A stretch of DNA of 64,000 nt from Methanomassiliicoccales archaeon (lineage in GTDB: Archaea > Thermoplasmatota > Thermoplasmata > Methanomassiliicoccales > UBA472): NCBI GenBank assembly GCA_028682895.1, contig JAJRAK010000032.1, positions 1 to 64,000 on the forward strand, in the 5' to 3' direction. Below, in pieces: positions 43,553 to 52,208 of the stretch. Both the position numbers and the translations under genes were made by a program. A model generated the notes under the pieces. It was not told where the DNA came from. It searched no databases and was given only the letters and a program-made list of their open reading frames with translations. The first letter of the stretch is position 1. Each line of letters starts with the position of its first letter.

Positions 43553-45229
43553 ATGAAGTTCAAGGACAGCATGCGGGAAATGAAGATATCGCCACGGGCG
43601 TACTTCATCCTGTTACTGTTCTGCGTCATCGCCTTCGGTATCGTCACCCCGGCGGTCATCAACTTCGTGCTGATGCCGTATCTAAGCGGACCCATCGTCT
43701 ACACCATCTACACCATCCCGATGTTCATCGTCTTCGTGGTGGCGATATATCCGCTCATACTGTCATCGCAACGGAAATTGAGATCGGACCGTTTGTTCCC
43801 GATGTTCATCACCGAGCTCGCGGCATTGTCCACGTCCGAGATGAGCTTTGATAAGATATTCTATATCCTTTCGGACAAGAAGACATACGGACCACTGGCC
43901 GAAGACGCGAAGAAACTGTACCGTCTTATCAAGCATTACAACGTGGCCGCGGGGGAGGCCTGCCGTTTCGTGGCCGCCAGGACGCCCAGCGTGGTTGAGT
44001 CCGACTTCTTCAGCCGAATGGCCCATGCCCTGGAGATAGGCGACACCATCTCCAGGTTCATGAAGAACGAACACGACGTGATCATGAGCGAATATGTGCT
44101 CTCGTCCGAGTCCGCCCTCAAGGACCTGGACTTCATGAAGGAGATGTACACGGGCATCGTTACCTCCTTGATATTCGTATGCGTGTTCGTATCCATCATC
44201 CCACTGCTGGGGACCGGCGATATAACCATGATCCTGTACGGGATCGTGCTGGCCTTCCTTGTAATGGAGATAGTGTTCGTCTACTACATCACGACCAAGG
44301 TGCCGAGGAACCCCATATGGTATGGATGGAAGCAGAAGAACCATGGCGGGTTCTTCACCGATAAGGACCGAATACTCATGGTGTCGGTGTTCATCTCGCT
44401 CATGGGGGTGGCCATGCTGTTCTTCCTGTTGCTCCCCTTCGAGCTCCCCATGCTATTGCTGGTCTCATCTTCCTGCCTGCCGCTGCTCATCCCAGGGATA
44501 TTGATATCTAAGGAAGAGAAGAGGATAGAGAAGAGGGACAATATCTACGGGGCGTTCATCCGTTCCTTGGGAAGGTCGTCATCCGCCGCCGGCATCACCA
44601 TGGTGGAGTCGGTCAAGAAATTGGCATTGCATAAGTTCGGACCGCTGACGGACATGGTCCGAAATCTTTCCAAGCGGCTGCAGATGCATATCGATCCGAA
44701 GACCTCCTGGAGGCATTTTGCCTCGGAATCATCCAGCCACCTGATAGAGCGTTTCGGGGATATGTACACCGATTGTGTGATGAACGGGGCGAAGCCGGAC
44801 GAGACCTCGCTCTTCATCAGCAACAACATGTTCAAGATCCTGTCCATCAGGAAGAAGAGAGCGTTGGTCGCGTCCAGCTTCTTCGGCGTCCTCTACGGTG
44901 TGATGGTATCGCTCTCGTTCACCATCTGGATAACCATCGGCATCACCAAGTACATGGCCGAGGTCGTAGGCACCATTGAGATCGAGGACACCGACATGGG
45001 CGGATCGTTCCTGAATACATTATTGAACGCCAATTTCGACGTTCAACCCCTGGAGTACATGGCCTTCAGCGTCATGGTCATCCATGCGTTCTTCTCGGCA
45101 ATAATGCTGCCCTTGCTAAAGGGTGGGCACATGGCCACCGCCGCAATACACCTGATCAGCTTGCTCTGGATTGCTTCAGCATCCCAGTTCATCGTGGACA
45201 TATTGCTGGAATCGCTGCTGGGGATCTGA
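43553..45229 (+). CDS. flaJ: Archaellum platform protein FlaJ
   Basis: 558 residues with about nine membrane helices grouped as in TadC/GspF proteins: two near residues 18-70, a cytosolic helical domain (75-195), helices near 200-250 and 275-325, a second cytosolic domain (330-440) and three C-terminal helices. FlaJ is the membrane anchor of the archaellum and the partner of FlaI. TAGGTG eight bases upstream is its ribosome-binding site. Last gene of the operon; no strong hairpin follows. Confidence 0.93.
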   Translation: MKFKDSMREMKISPRAYFILLLFCVIAFGIVTPAVINFVLMPYLSGPIVYTIYTIPMFIVFVVAIYPLILSSQRKLRSDRLFPMFITELAALSTSEMSFDKIFYILSDKKTYGPLAEDAKKLYRLIKHYNVAAGEACRFVAARTPSVVESDFFSRMAHALEIGDTISRFMKNEHDVIMSEYVLSSESALKDLDFMKEMYTGIVTSLIFVCVFVSIIPLLGTGDITMILYGIVLAFLVMEIVFVYYITTKVPRNPIWYGWKQKNHGGFFTDKDRILMVSVFISLMGVAMLFFLLLPFELPMLLLVSSSCLPLLIPGILISKEEKRIEKRDNIYGAFIRSLGRSSSAAGITMVESVKKLALHKFGPLTDMVRNLSKRLQMHIDPKTSWRHFASESSSHLIERFGDMYTDCVMNGAKPDETSLFISNNMFKILSIRKKRALVASSFFGVLYGVMVSLSFTIWITIGITKYMAEVVGTIEIEDTDMGGSFLNTLLNANFDVQPLEYMAFSVMVIHAFFSAIMLPLLKGGHMATAAIHLISLLWIASASQFIVDILLESLLGI

Positions 45230-45388
45230 GCTCATATCAGGCAAACGATCCCCTTATCTTCTGACATATACGAAGTCGTTCACAGAAGCTCTGAATCGAC
45301 CATCCTGCGGGAGAATGGATAGAGCTGTAAGAAGAATCTTCGTGTAATATTAGAACGGATCATGTGGGAACAAAAAAGAGCTGGGCCA

Positions 45389-45955
45389 TCAGATCCAGCT
45401 ATATTCCCCGCCAATCTGAATGGAATAAGAGCCGTCAGTAGGGTTGAACCGCACTGTCCTGCCTTTGGTGCCGCCTACGTCCTCAGCGACCAGCGGGATC
45501 CGTTCCTTCTTCAGGGTCTCTTTGGCCACATCGCTGTTCCGTAGACCGATGTTCAGAGTATCAGAGGATATGAACTGGAACATCTGGGCGCCACCGGCGA
45601 TCTTGGCCCTCAGGTTGGCCTTGGTCGCACCCCTCTCGATGAGCTCGTCCACCATGACGTAGATGACGGAATCGGCGTACTTGGCGGCGTTCTGTTTGTC
45701 CTTGCCATCATCGAAACGGGGCAGCATGGCATGCGCCAGTCCGGCCACTCCCGCCCGAACGTCATATATCGCTATGCCGACACAGCTGCCGAGACCGATG
45801 CACATCAGCATCTGCGGCGCGGGGACTGTGTAGAACTCGGCCACCCCCACGATGATCTCGTTCTTGCAGGTCATGGAGGGCGTGAACTGTAGGAGGTCGT
45901 TGGATTGAGGTCGGACCAGACCATTCCCGTTCCTAACGTCATCGGTCATTAACAT
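45389..45955 (-). CDS. cheD: Chemoreceptor glutamine deamidase CheD
   Basis: 188 residues. The catalytic Cys is in GLGSCVGIAIYD and the His in GLAHAMLP; Thr/Ser-rich strands follow (KAKIAGGAQMF, VGGTKGRTVRFN). CheD deamidates receptor glutamines and is a CheC partner that stimulates CheC phosphatase. It is the last gene of the chemotaxis cluster, 75 bases after cheC1. Start at ATG 45955, with a second ATG at 45949. Confidence 0.93.
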   Translation of the reverse strand: MLMTDDVRNGNGLVRPQSNDLLQFTPSMTCKNEIIVGVAEFYTVPAPQMLMCIGLGSCVGIAIYDVRAGVAGLAHAMLPRFDDGKDKQNAAKYADSVIYVMVDELIERGATKANLRAKIAGGAQMFQFISSDTLNIGLRNSDVAKETLKKERIPLVAEDVGGTKGRTVRFNPTDGSYSIQIGGEYSWI

Positions 45956-46030
45956 GGACCGTCCAACTGTTCGTTCCCTGAATTGATCGCTCCTTCATAC
46001 GTGGTCGACTGCTGTGATGAAAGGTTCAGT

Positions 46031-46657
46031 TCAGACCACCCCTAGCTTCTCCAGTATCTCGCGTTGCGATACCGGGTCGGGTATGTACAATATGAAACCG
46101 GGATACCTGGTGTCCTCGATGGTGAACTCGGTCCTAATGGCCACGATATAATCGGACATCTCGGCCACCAGGCTTGCAGGGTACTGCAATATCGCGCCGA
46201 GCATCCCAACCGCCACGCCCGGGGGCGATGGTAGCATGACATGGTCCAATATCTTCGATATGGCGCTCAGATAGGAGCTGGCACATATGTTGCCTATCTC
46301 GGCTATGGCGGAGTAGTCCTCCTCATCGAACAACCAAGGCTCGTGATGCTGCCTTCCGGTCATATAGTCGCTGAGCTTGACCGCCATCTTCATCGGCAGT
46401 ATCATCATCATACATCCTTTGCCTTTGCTGTAGGCGTCCAGATATACACCGGCGACTATCTCTTCTCGGTCGCCGAAGGAGGTAGGGATGGTCTCGGCCT
46501 TGGCGATGAAGCAGTCGGACACCTCGACCATCACGTCCTTCTTGATGAGATTGGCGATAGCGGTGGAGGCATGAAGCCCCCCGATGCTGCCTATCTCCTT
46601 CAGGGCGTCGATCTCTATTTCCTTATATCCAGAATTATCGACCATCTTCGCCCTCAC
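46031..46657 (-). CDS. cheC: CheC-family protein 1 (second site intact)
   Basis: 208 residues, CheY-P phosphatase family. The second active-site helix keeps E-x-x-N and Pro at the right distance (AEIGNICASSYLSAISK ... PSPPG). In the first, the Asn is replaced (KEIGSIGGLHAS), and the Pro is lost, so only one site should be active. The GTG start overlaps the stop of the preceding cheC by 4 bases (GTGA). CheC removes phosphate from CheY and cooperates with CheD for adaptation. Confidence 0.88.
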   Translation of the reverse strand: MRAKMVDNSGYKEIEIDALKEIGSIGGLHASTAIANLIKKDVMVEVSDCFIAKAETIPTSFGDREEIVAGVYLDAYSKGKGCMMMILPMKMAVKLSDYMTGRQHHEPWLFDEEDYSAIAEIGNICASSYLSAISKILDHVMLPSPPGVAVGMLGAILQYPASLVAEMSDYIVAIRTEFTIEDTRYPGFILYIPDPVSQREILEKLGVV

Positions 46658-47322
46658 ACCCCGAACTTATTGAATGTGCTGTTGAGGGCAGCGTCATCGA
46701 CACCGAACTTTTGGAAGGTCAATGATTGAGTGGTAGCGTCTGGTAGATAGGTGATTGCCCCTTGGAAGTTGCCCTTCTGGTCCACGAAATTGGCATCGAC
46801 CTTGATGTCATACCCAGTCGTAAGGATGCCGAACTTCTGAGGGATGTCCATGTCATTCCCGATCACATCGAAGGTAGCGATGGGCGGGGAAGGCATCTGG
46901 TCCACCTTCAGGAATCGAGATATGGGGTTGAGGTATTCCCTGATGCAGAAATCGCCCATCTCCACCAGTGCCTCCTTGTCCTCGGGAGTGAGCTTCCGTG
47001 GGACCTGGACCGGCCTCTGGAACATGAGGTCCGACAGCTCGGTGGCCACGTTCTTGGGGAATATTATGATCATGCGCGACCGACCGCTGGCCTTGACATC
47101 GATGGCGATCAGCGCCAACACCTCGCCAGGTTTACCGAATCGGGAATGCATCTTCTTCATTGGGAGGGGGACACATTCGGCCACGTCGATCACGATGTCC
47201 TTCGACACCAGATTTGACAGGGCCGCGGATGCATGGGACGCTCCTACGTTCCCTAGTTCCTTCAGTGCATCGAGCTGTAGCTCGTCCAATTGTCTTCTCT
47301 GCATCTGCGCTGCCATGCTCAT
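46654..47322 (-). CDS. cheC: CheC-family protein 2 (first site E/N intact)
   Basis: 222 residues. The first helix has the catalytic pair E-L-G-N (LKELGNVGASHASAAL). In the second the Asn is Asp (VEMGDFCIREYLNPIS) although the distal Pro remains. It is the most diverged of the three and has a longer C-terminal region. GGAGG precedes the ATG, and a TATA-like AGTTTTTATTCCC on the minus strand (about 47393-47405) suggests an internal promoter for cheC2-cheC1-cheD. Confidence 0.86.
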   Translation of the reverse strand: MSMAAQMQRRQLDELQLDALKELGNVGASHASAALSNLVSKDIVIDVAECVPLPMKKMHSRFGKPGEVLALIAIDVKASGRSRMIIIFPKNVATELSDLMFQRPVQVPRKLTPEDKEALVEMGDFCIREYLNPISRFLKVDQMPSPPIATFDVIGNDMDIPQKFGILTTGYDIKVDANFVDQKGNFQGAITYLPDATTQSLTFQKFGVDDAALNSTFNKFGV

Positions 47323-47447
47323 TTCATTCCTCCGATCGTTCGTAGCCGGTGCGGAACTGGGTCCCTAACCTGGTAGCTCCCAGTGCGTACATGGGAATAA
47401 AAACTAATCCCCCCCTTATCATATTTGATAAACATCACCTCATGATC

Positions 47448-48074
47448 TCAGAGACCGAGCTCCTCGAACTTCTTCATCAGCAAGGTCTGGGACGAGACGT
47501 CTGGTAGGTACAATATGTACCCGGGGTAGGTCACGCCGTTGAACTTCAGGTTGGTCTTGATCAGGACAGCGAAGTTGGAGGTCTCGGCCGCCAAGGCGGC
47601 CGGAAGCTCCAGGACCGCTCCCTGCATGTCCACCGTCACGGACGGCGTGGATGGGAGCAGCATATTGCCCAGGAAGTCGGATATGGCGCTCAGATATGCG
47701 CTGGCGCAGATGTTGCCTATCTCGGACAGGGCGGCCATGTCATCATCGTCCAGCTCCCTGCCCTCGGTCGCGGGTCTGCCCAGGATTATGTCGGAGAACT
47801 GTATCCCCATGCCGATGGGCATCACGATGAGCATGTGCCCGCGTTCCACACCGAATGCATCCAGGTAGATGGCTATGACCTTCATCTCGCGGTCCCCGAA
47901 TGCCTCGGGCACCTTTTCCGTCTTGCAGACGACCGATTCTGTGACATCGATCATCACATCGGTCCCCATCATCTTGCTCAGGGCGCTGGAGGCGTGCGAT
48001 GCGCCGATGTTCCCCATCTCCTGCAGCGCATCGAGCTGCATCTCCGTGTAATTATGGTTGGATTCTGATGTCAT
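47448..48074 (-). CDS. cheC: CheC-family protein 3 (both E/N pairs intact)
   Basis: 208 residues. Both active-site helices have E-x-x-N: LQEMGNIGASHASSAL and LSEIGNICASAYLSAIS, the second with Pro at the usual distance. This is the paralogue expected to be the fully active CheY-P phosphatase. It lies 12 bases downstream of cheA in the same operon. The 125-base gap to cheC2 contains a TATA-like element. Confidence 0.88.
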   Translation of the reverse strand: MTSESNHNYTEMQLDALQEMGNIGASHASSALSKMMGTDVMIDVTESVVCKTEKVPEAFGDREMKVIAIYLDAFGVERGHMLIVMPIGMGIQFSDIILGRPATEGRELDDDDMAALSEIGNICASAYLSAISDFLGNMLLPSTPSVTVDMQGAVLELPAALAAETSNFAVLIKTNLKFNGVTYPGYILYLPDVSSQTLLMKKFEELGL

Positions 48075-48086
48075 TTTAACCCGCTC

Positions 48087-50030
48087 CTAGATGAACGCTC
48101 CTACGTCCAGTATCATTGCGACCTTACCATCGCCCAGGATGGTAGCGCCGCTGAAGAACCCGTTGATCCTCAGGTCCTTGCTCAGAGTCTTGACCACTAT
48201 TTCCTGTTGGCCAATGAGCCTAGAGACCAGTAGGCAGGCCCTGCTGTCGTTCTTCTCCACGATGATGGCAGGCATGTCCTTTGTGCCCTCCTCCATGCTC
48301 TTGCCGAATTCCAACTGGACGTTCATCACGGGCATGATCTCCTCCCTGAGCCTGAAGACGCCATTGTTGGCGATCTCGTATATCTCGTCCAGGGGGACCT
48401 TCACCGTCTCGCGCACGTTCTCCAGCGGGATGGCGTATGTCTCCCGGTTGACCTCGACCAGCATCGCCCTGATTATGGACATGCTTGGCGGTAGCTTGAG
48501 GGTCATCTTCGTGCCCTTGCCGACCTCGCTGTCAACGCGGATGAAACCGCCCATGCTGTCGACCTTGTTCACCACGACGTCCATGCCGACCCCCCTTCCG
48601 GAGATGTCGGTCACCTTCTCGGCGGTGCTGAACCCGGCCATGAATATGAGGTTGATCGCCGCCCTTTCGTCCATCTTCGCTGCGTCCTCCTCGGTGATCA
48701 ATCCCTTTTGCAGCGCCTTCTTCTTCAGCACGGCCGGGTCTATTCCCTTTCCGTCGTCCTCGACGGTGATCACGACGTTGGACTGTTCCTGGAACGCAGA
48801 TAATGTCACTTTTCCTGTGGGGCTCTTACCCGCAGCGATACGGCCTTCCTTGGACTCGATCCCATGGTCCGCTGCGTTCCTGAGCAGGTGAACGAGCGCG
48901 TCCCCTATCTCATCCAGCAGACCGCGGTCTATCTCGATGTCGTTCCCCTTCATGATGAACTCGATGTCCTTGCCGGTGGAGGCGGACATGTCGCGCACTA
49001 TTCGGGGGAAGCGTTTGAATATGAAATCCACCGGGACCATCCTTGTCCTGAGGACCGTGTCCTGAAGCTCGCCCATGAGGCGAGCGTTGTTCTGAAGGGT
49101 CTGCTTCAGCTCCCTGCTCTTAAGGTTGCTGGAGATCATATTGATGCGGATGTTGTTGATCATGATCTCCCCCACCAGGTTGAGCAGCTGGTCCAATAGC
49201 TTGCTCTTCACCCTGATGGTGCTGCCAGTCGATATGGTGGCCTTCTCCTCCTTGACCTTGGAGCATTGCTCTTCTGTATCGGCACCCTCGGCCTCGGCGC
49301 TTCCGGCCTCGATCTCCCAGGGGGAAATGGCCACATCGGTGATGCCGGTGATCATCATCAGTTCGGAGGTGATCTCCTTCGGGTCCGCCCCGGACGCCAG
49401 GAGCACCTTGAACGATTTTGTCTTCTCATCTATCTTGTCCAGCGCGGGAAGCACGTACAGGACCTTGCCCTTGGTGCTGAGCAACCGTTCCGATTGGAAT
49501 GCACGGGCCTCCTTCAGCTGAAGGTTGTCCTCGAAGAACACTTCCAGCTCCAGGACGCTTATGCCGTTGGCCTTCTCGATCTGGGCCTTCTGCACCGCAT
49601 CGGCGGAGAACTCGGTAGGACCATCGTCCAATATGATGTCCTCCCCGCCCATGGTGGCCAGGCATTTCTTTACCTGGGCGACCAGCTTCTTGGTGGAGAT
49701 CTTGATCTCCCCGTCCTTCTCCAGCTGGTCGATCATCTTCTCGATCATGTCCGTCCCCTTGAAGAGGACGTCCATGACCTCTTTGCTGGGTGATCCCTGC
49801 TTCTTGCGCAGCTGATCAGCAAGGTCCTCAAGGACATGGGTGATCTCAGCCACAGGTTCCACACCGACCACGGAGGCCGTCCCCTTGATGGTGTGCAGGG
49901 CCCTGAAGGCATTGTTCATCGATGCCTCATCGAACCCTACTTCCTCCAGGGACAGCAGGGTGCTGTTCACTACCTGCAGGTTCTCCTTGGCCTCCTCGAT
50001 GAACACGTCAACGTACGTAGATTTCTCCAA
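48087..50030 (-). CDS. cheA: Chemotaxis histidine kinase CheA
   Basis: 647 residues, soluble. Hpt domain with phospho-acceptor His46 (RALHTIKGTASVVG), a P2-like region, dimerisation helices (about 265-335), HATPase with N box LLRNAADHGIES, G1 DDGKGID and G2 GRGVGMDVV, and a CheW-like P5 domain at the C-terminus. Receives receptor signals through CheW and phosphorylates CheY and CheB. TTG start, supported by GGGTGAT that overlaps the cheB stop seven bases upstream. Confidence 0.95.
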   Translation of the reverse strand: MEKSTYVDVFIEEAKENLQVVNSTLLSLEEVGFDEASMNNAFRALHTIKGTASVVGVEPVAEITHVLEDLADQLRKKQGSPSKEVMDVLFKGTDMIEKMIDQLEKDGEIKISTKKLVAQVKKCLATMGGEDIILDDGPTEFSADAVQKAQIEKANGISVLELEVFFEDNLQLKEARAFQSERLLSTKGKVLYVLPALDKIDEKTKSFKVLLASGADPKEITSELMMITGITDVAISPWEIEAGSAEAEGADTEEQCSKVKEEKATISTGSTIRVKSKLLDQLLNLVGEIMINNIRINMISSNLKSRELKQTLQNNARLMGELQDTVLRTRMVPVDFIFKRFPRIVRDMSASTGKDIEFIMKGNDIEIDRGLLDEIGDALVHLLRNAADHGIESKEGRIAAGKSPTGKVTLSAFQEQSNVVITVEDDGKGIDPAVLKKKALQKGLITEEDAAKMDERAAINLIFMAGFSTAEKVTDISGRGVGMDVVVNKVDSMGGFIRVDSEVGKGTKMTLKLPPSMSIIRAMLVEVNRETYAIPLENVRETVKVPLDEIYEIANNGVFRLREEIMPVMNVQLEFGKSMEEGTKDMPAIIVEKNDSRACLLVSRLIGQQEIVVKTLSKDLRINGFFSGATILGDGKVAMILDVGAFI

Positions 50031-50035
50031 TCAAA

Positions 50036-51079
50036 TCACCCAATCTTCTTTAATGCTGCTACTATTCTGCTCGCGATAATATCCAGTGGGACGACCTCGT
50101 CCGCGGCCCCGATGTCCACCGCGGCCTTGGGCATCCCATAAACGACCGATGTCTCCTCGTCCTGTACGACGGTCCGACCACCGAGCCGCTTTATCATTTG
50201 CATACCTTCGGCCCCATCGCTCCCCATTCCTGTGAGGATGACCCCGACGGTCCTGTTGCCGTAGATGGGTGCCGCCGTCTTCATCAAGATGTCGACGGCG
50301 GGGCGCACGTAATGCACCTTGGGGTCGTCGGTCAGATGGATATGATTCCCTCTGACCTCCATGTGTTTGTTGCCAGGGGCGAGCAACGCTATGTTCTTGC
50401 GTATCTCATCGCCCTCCTCGGCCTCCTTTACCTTGATGGCCGACAACTGGTTCAGCCGTTCGGCGAAGGCCTTGGTGAAACCTTCTGGCATGTGCTGCAC
50501 GATCAGCACACCTGCGTCGAGGTTCCCAGGTAATCTCGAGATCACTTCTGGCAAGGCCTTGGGGCCGCCAGTGGAAGAGCCGATCAGGACGATCTTGTCG
50601 TCGCAGGTCGAGATGGCGCCGCAAAGCACCGTAGGCCCTTCCCGGATGGCGCGCTTGTGCTGCACCTTGATCTTGGCAGCGGTCCGCACCTTCTGTACAA
50701 TGAGGGAATGCTCCTTCTCCAGGTCCAGGGATAACGAGCCGGATGTCTTCGGTATGAAATCCACGGCTCCCATCTCCAACGCCCTTATGGTTATGTCCGC
50801 CTGCTTCTTGTCAGCGGCACTGAGCATTATGACGGGCCTGGGGTTCTCGGACATGATCAATTGCAACGCCGTGATGCCGTCCATGTCCGGCATCTCGATG
50901 TCCATGGTCACGACGTCCGGGTCGTGTATCGCTATCTTGGTCAGTGCTTCCCTGCCATTCCTAGCGGTATCAACGACCTTTATGTCACCTTCCTTCTCTA
51001 GGATATCGGTGATGATGCGGCGCATTAATATCGAATCGTCTACGACCAATACCTTGATCTTGTCCATCAGCTTTCTCAT
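50036..51079 (-). CDS. cheB: Receptor methylesterase CheB
   Basis: 347 residues. N-terminal receiver (VLVVDDSILMRR, phospho-Asp in VTMDIEMPDMDG) and C-terminal methylesterase with catalytic Ser in GSSTGGPKAL, His in VQHMPEGFT and Asp in GMGSDGAEGM. Removes methyl groups from receptor glutamates when phosphorylated by CheA. The start overlaps the cheY stop (ATGA), so translation is coupled; a second ATG at 51067 begins the conserved domain. Confidence 0.95.
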   Translation of the reverse strand: MRKLMDKIKVLVVDDSILMRRIITDILEKEGDIKVVDTARNGREALTKIAIHDPDVVTMDIEMPDMDGITALQLIMSENPRPVIMLSAADKKQADITIRALEMGAVDFIPKTSGSLSLDLEKEHSLIVQKVRTAAKIKVQHKRAIREGPTVLCGAISTCDDKIVLIGSSTGGPKALPEVISRLPGNLDAGVLIVQHMPEGFTKAFAERLNQLSAIKVKEAEEGDEIRKNIALLAPGNKHMEVRGNHIHLTDDPKVHYVRPAVDILMKTAAPIYGNRTVGVILTGMGSDGAEGMQMIKRLGGRTVVQDEETSVVYGMPKAAVDIGAADEVVPLDIIASRIVAALKKIG

Positions 51080-51444
51080 CTCGCTGTCTTTGTAGCGGCC
51101 GCCACAAGGTCGGCCTCTTCGAACGGCTTCACGATGAACTCCACGGCCCCGTTCTGCAGCGCTTGCATGACCAGGTTCTTCTGGCTAAGTCCGCTCACCA
51201 TCATGATGCGGGCCCCAGCGTCCAAAGCGACTATCTTCTTCACGACCTCTACCCCAGGCTCGCCAGGCATGATGACGTCCATCGTCACCAGGTTGGGATT
51301 TAGCTTGGGATAGGCATCTATGGCCTCGGCACCGTTCTTGGCCTGGCCTACGACCTCGAAGCCGTGCTTCGTCAGAATGTCCCCGATCATCTTGCGCATG
51401 ACCATGGAATCGTCGACGATGAGCACCCTTTTCTTGTCGCTCAT
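51076..51444 (-). CDS. cheY: Response regulator CheY
   Basis: 122 residues, single receiver. VLIVDDSMVMRK (acidic pocket), phospho-Asp in VTMDVIMPGEPG, Ser in MVSGLS and Lys in IVKPFEEADL. CheY-P is the output to the archaellum motor, normally through CheF. Its start overlaps cheW by ATGA and its stop overlaps cheB by ATGA. Confidence 0.95.
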   Translation of the reverse strand: MSDKKRVLIVDDSMVMRKMIGDILTKHGFEVVGQAKNGAEAIDAYPKLNPNLVTMDVIMPGEPGVEVVKKIVALDAGARIMMVSGLSQKNLVMQALQNGAVEFIVKPFEEADLVAAATKTAR

Positions 51445-51977
51445 GCCGGAGCGCCCCCATTCTTAGTCTCACCGGACAGCTTGGCGACATCGTCCAGGTC
51501 GCTCTTGGTCACGAGGATGGACTCGAGGTCCAGCAGCATGACCAGCTTGTTCTCGAGCTTACATATCCCGGTGAGGAAGCTGGCATCCACATCGCTGGCA
51601 AGTGTCTTCGGCGGTGGCGAGATGTTGGCACGGGGCACCCTCATGACGTCCTCTACCGAATCAACGATAATGCCGAGCTGGTTCTCGCCCACCTCTGCAA
51701 CGATGATCCTTGATTGGGCCGTTCGGGCCTCGTTGACATCCTTGCACAGGGCGAATCTCTTCTTGAGATCTATCACTGTCGTTATTTGACCGCGCAGGTT
51801 CATCACACCTTCAACATAGTCAGGCATCTTGGGCACGGTGGTGATGTCCTCTACCTTTCCGATCTCCCTTACCTGACCTACCTTGAGAGCGAACGTCCCT
51901 TTGCCCAACCTAAAGGAGACCAACTGCTCCTCGTCACCGGTCAGTTCGACCTTATGATTTCTGTCTCTCCGTCTCAT
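51441..51977 (-). CDS. cheW: Chemotaxis coupling protein CheW
   Basis: 178 residues, SH3-like tandem fold: LVSFRLGKGTFALKVGQVREI, then GVMNLRGQITTVIDLKKRF, GIIVDSVEDVMRV and MLLDLESIL. Links chemoreceptor to CheA. First gene of the operon cheW-cheY-cheB-cheA-cheC3. GAGGG precedes the ATG. Upstream lies a promoter with a perfect 7-bp dyad (52070-52094). Confidence 0.94.
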   Translation of the reverse strand: MRRRDRNHKVELTGDEEQLVSFRLGKGTFALKVGQVREIGKVEDITTVPKMPDYVEGVMNLRGQITTVIDLKKRFALCKDVNEARTAQSRIIVAEVGENQLGIIVDSVEDVMRVPRANISPPPKTLASDVDASFLTGICKLENKLVMLLDLESILVTKSDLDDVAKLSGETKNGGAPA

Positions 51978-52066
51978 GTCATTCCCTCTTTATCATTACA
52001 GCCAGATCAGTTCTTCGGAACCGAGGCGGCTTTATGCCCCTACGGTTCGCATGAAACCCTAATCTA

Positions 52067-52106
52067 GCGCACTGTATGTTAGCGATTTACAGTGACGCTA
52101 ATAAAG
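52067..52106 (-). promoter_or_regulatory. cheW operon promoter with dyad CACTGTA/TACAGTG
   Basis: CACTGTA (52070-52076) and TACAGTG (52088-52094) are perfect inverted repeats with an 11-base spacer, extendable by GCG/CGC (52067-52069 / 52096-52098). They cover the interval between the TATA-like TTTATTAG (minus strand, about 52099-52106) and the expected start near 52078, a repressor-type position. Confidence 0.55.
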
Positions 52107-52208
52107 GATAAACCCCAAAAAATCAGGTGTGATAATTAGACGAGCGAGTGTTCGACGATATAGCCAGTCATTATTCTCTCGTTTGAGAATTAGGAAACAA
52201 TCTTTATA

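Noticed and set aside
43542-43560. Amber (TAG) read-through as pyrrolysine in flaI and other genes
   Set aside because: TAG ends several ordinary genes (for example at 2189, 3351, 3702, 31870, 43544) at family-typical lengths, and another stop follows flaI within a few codons.
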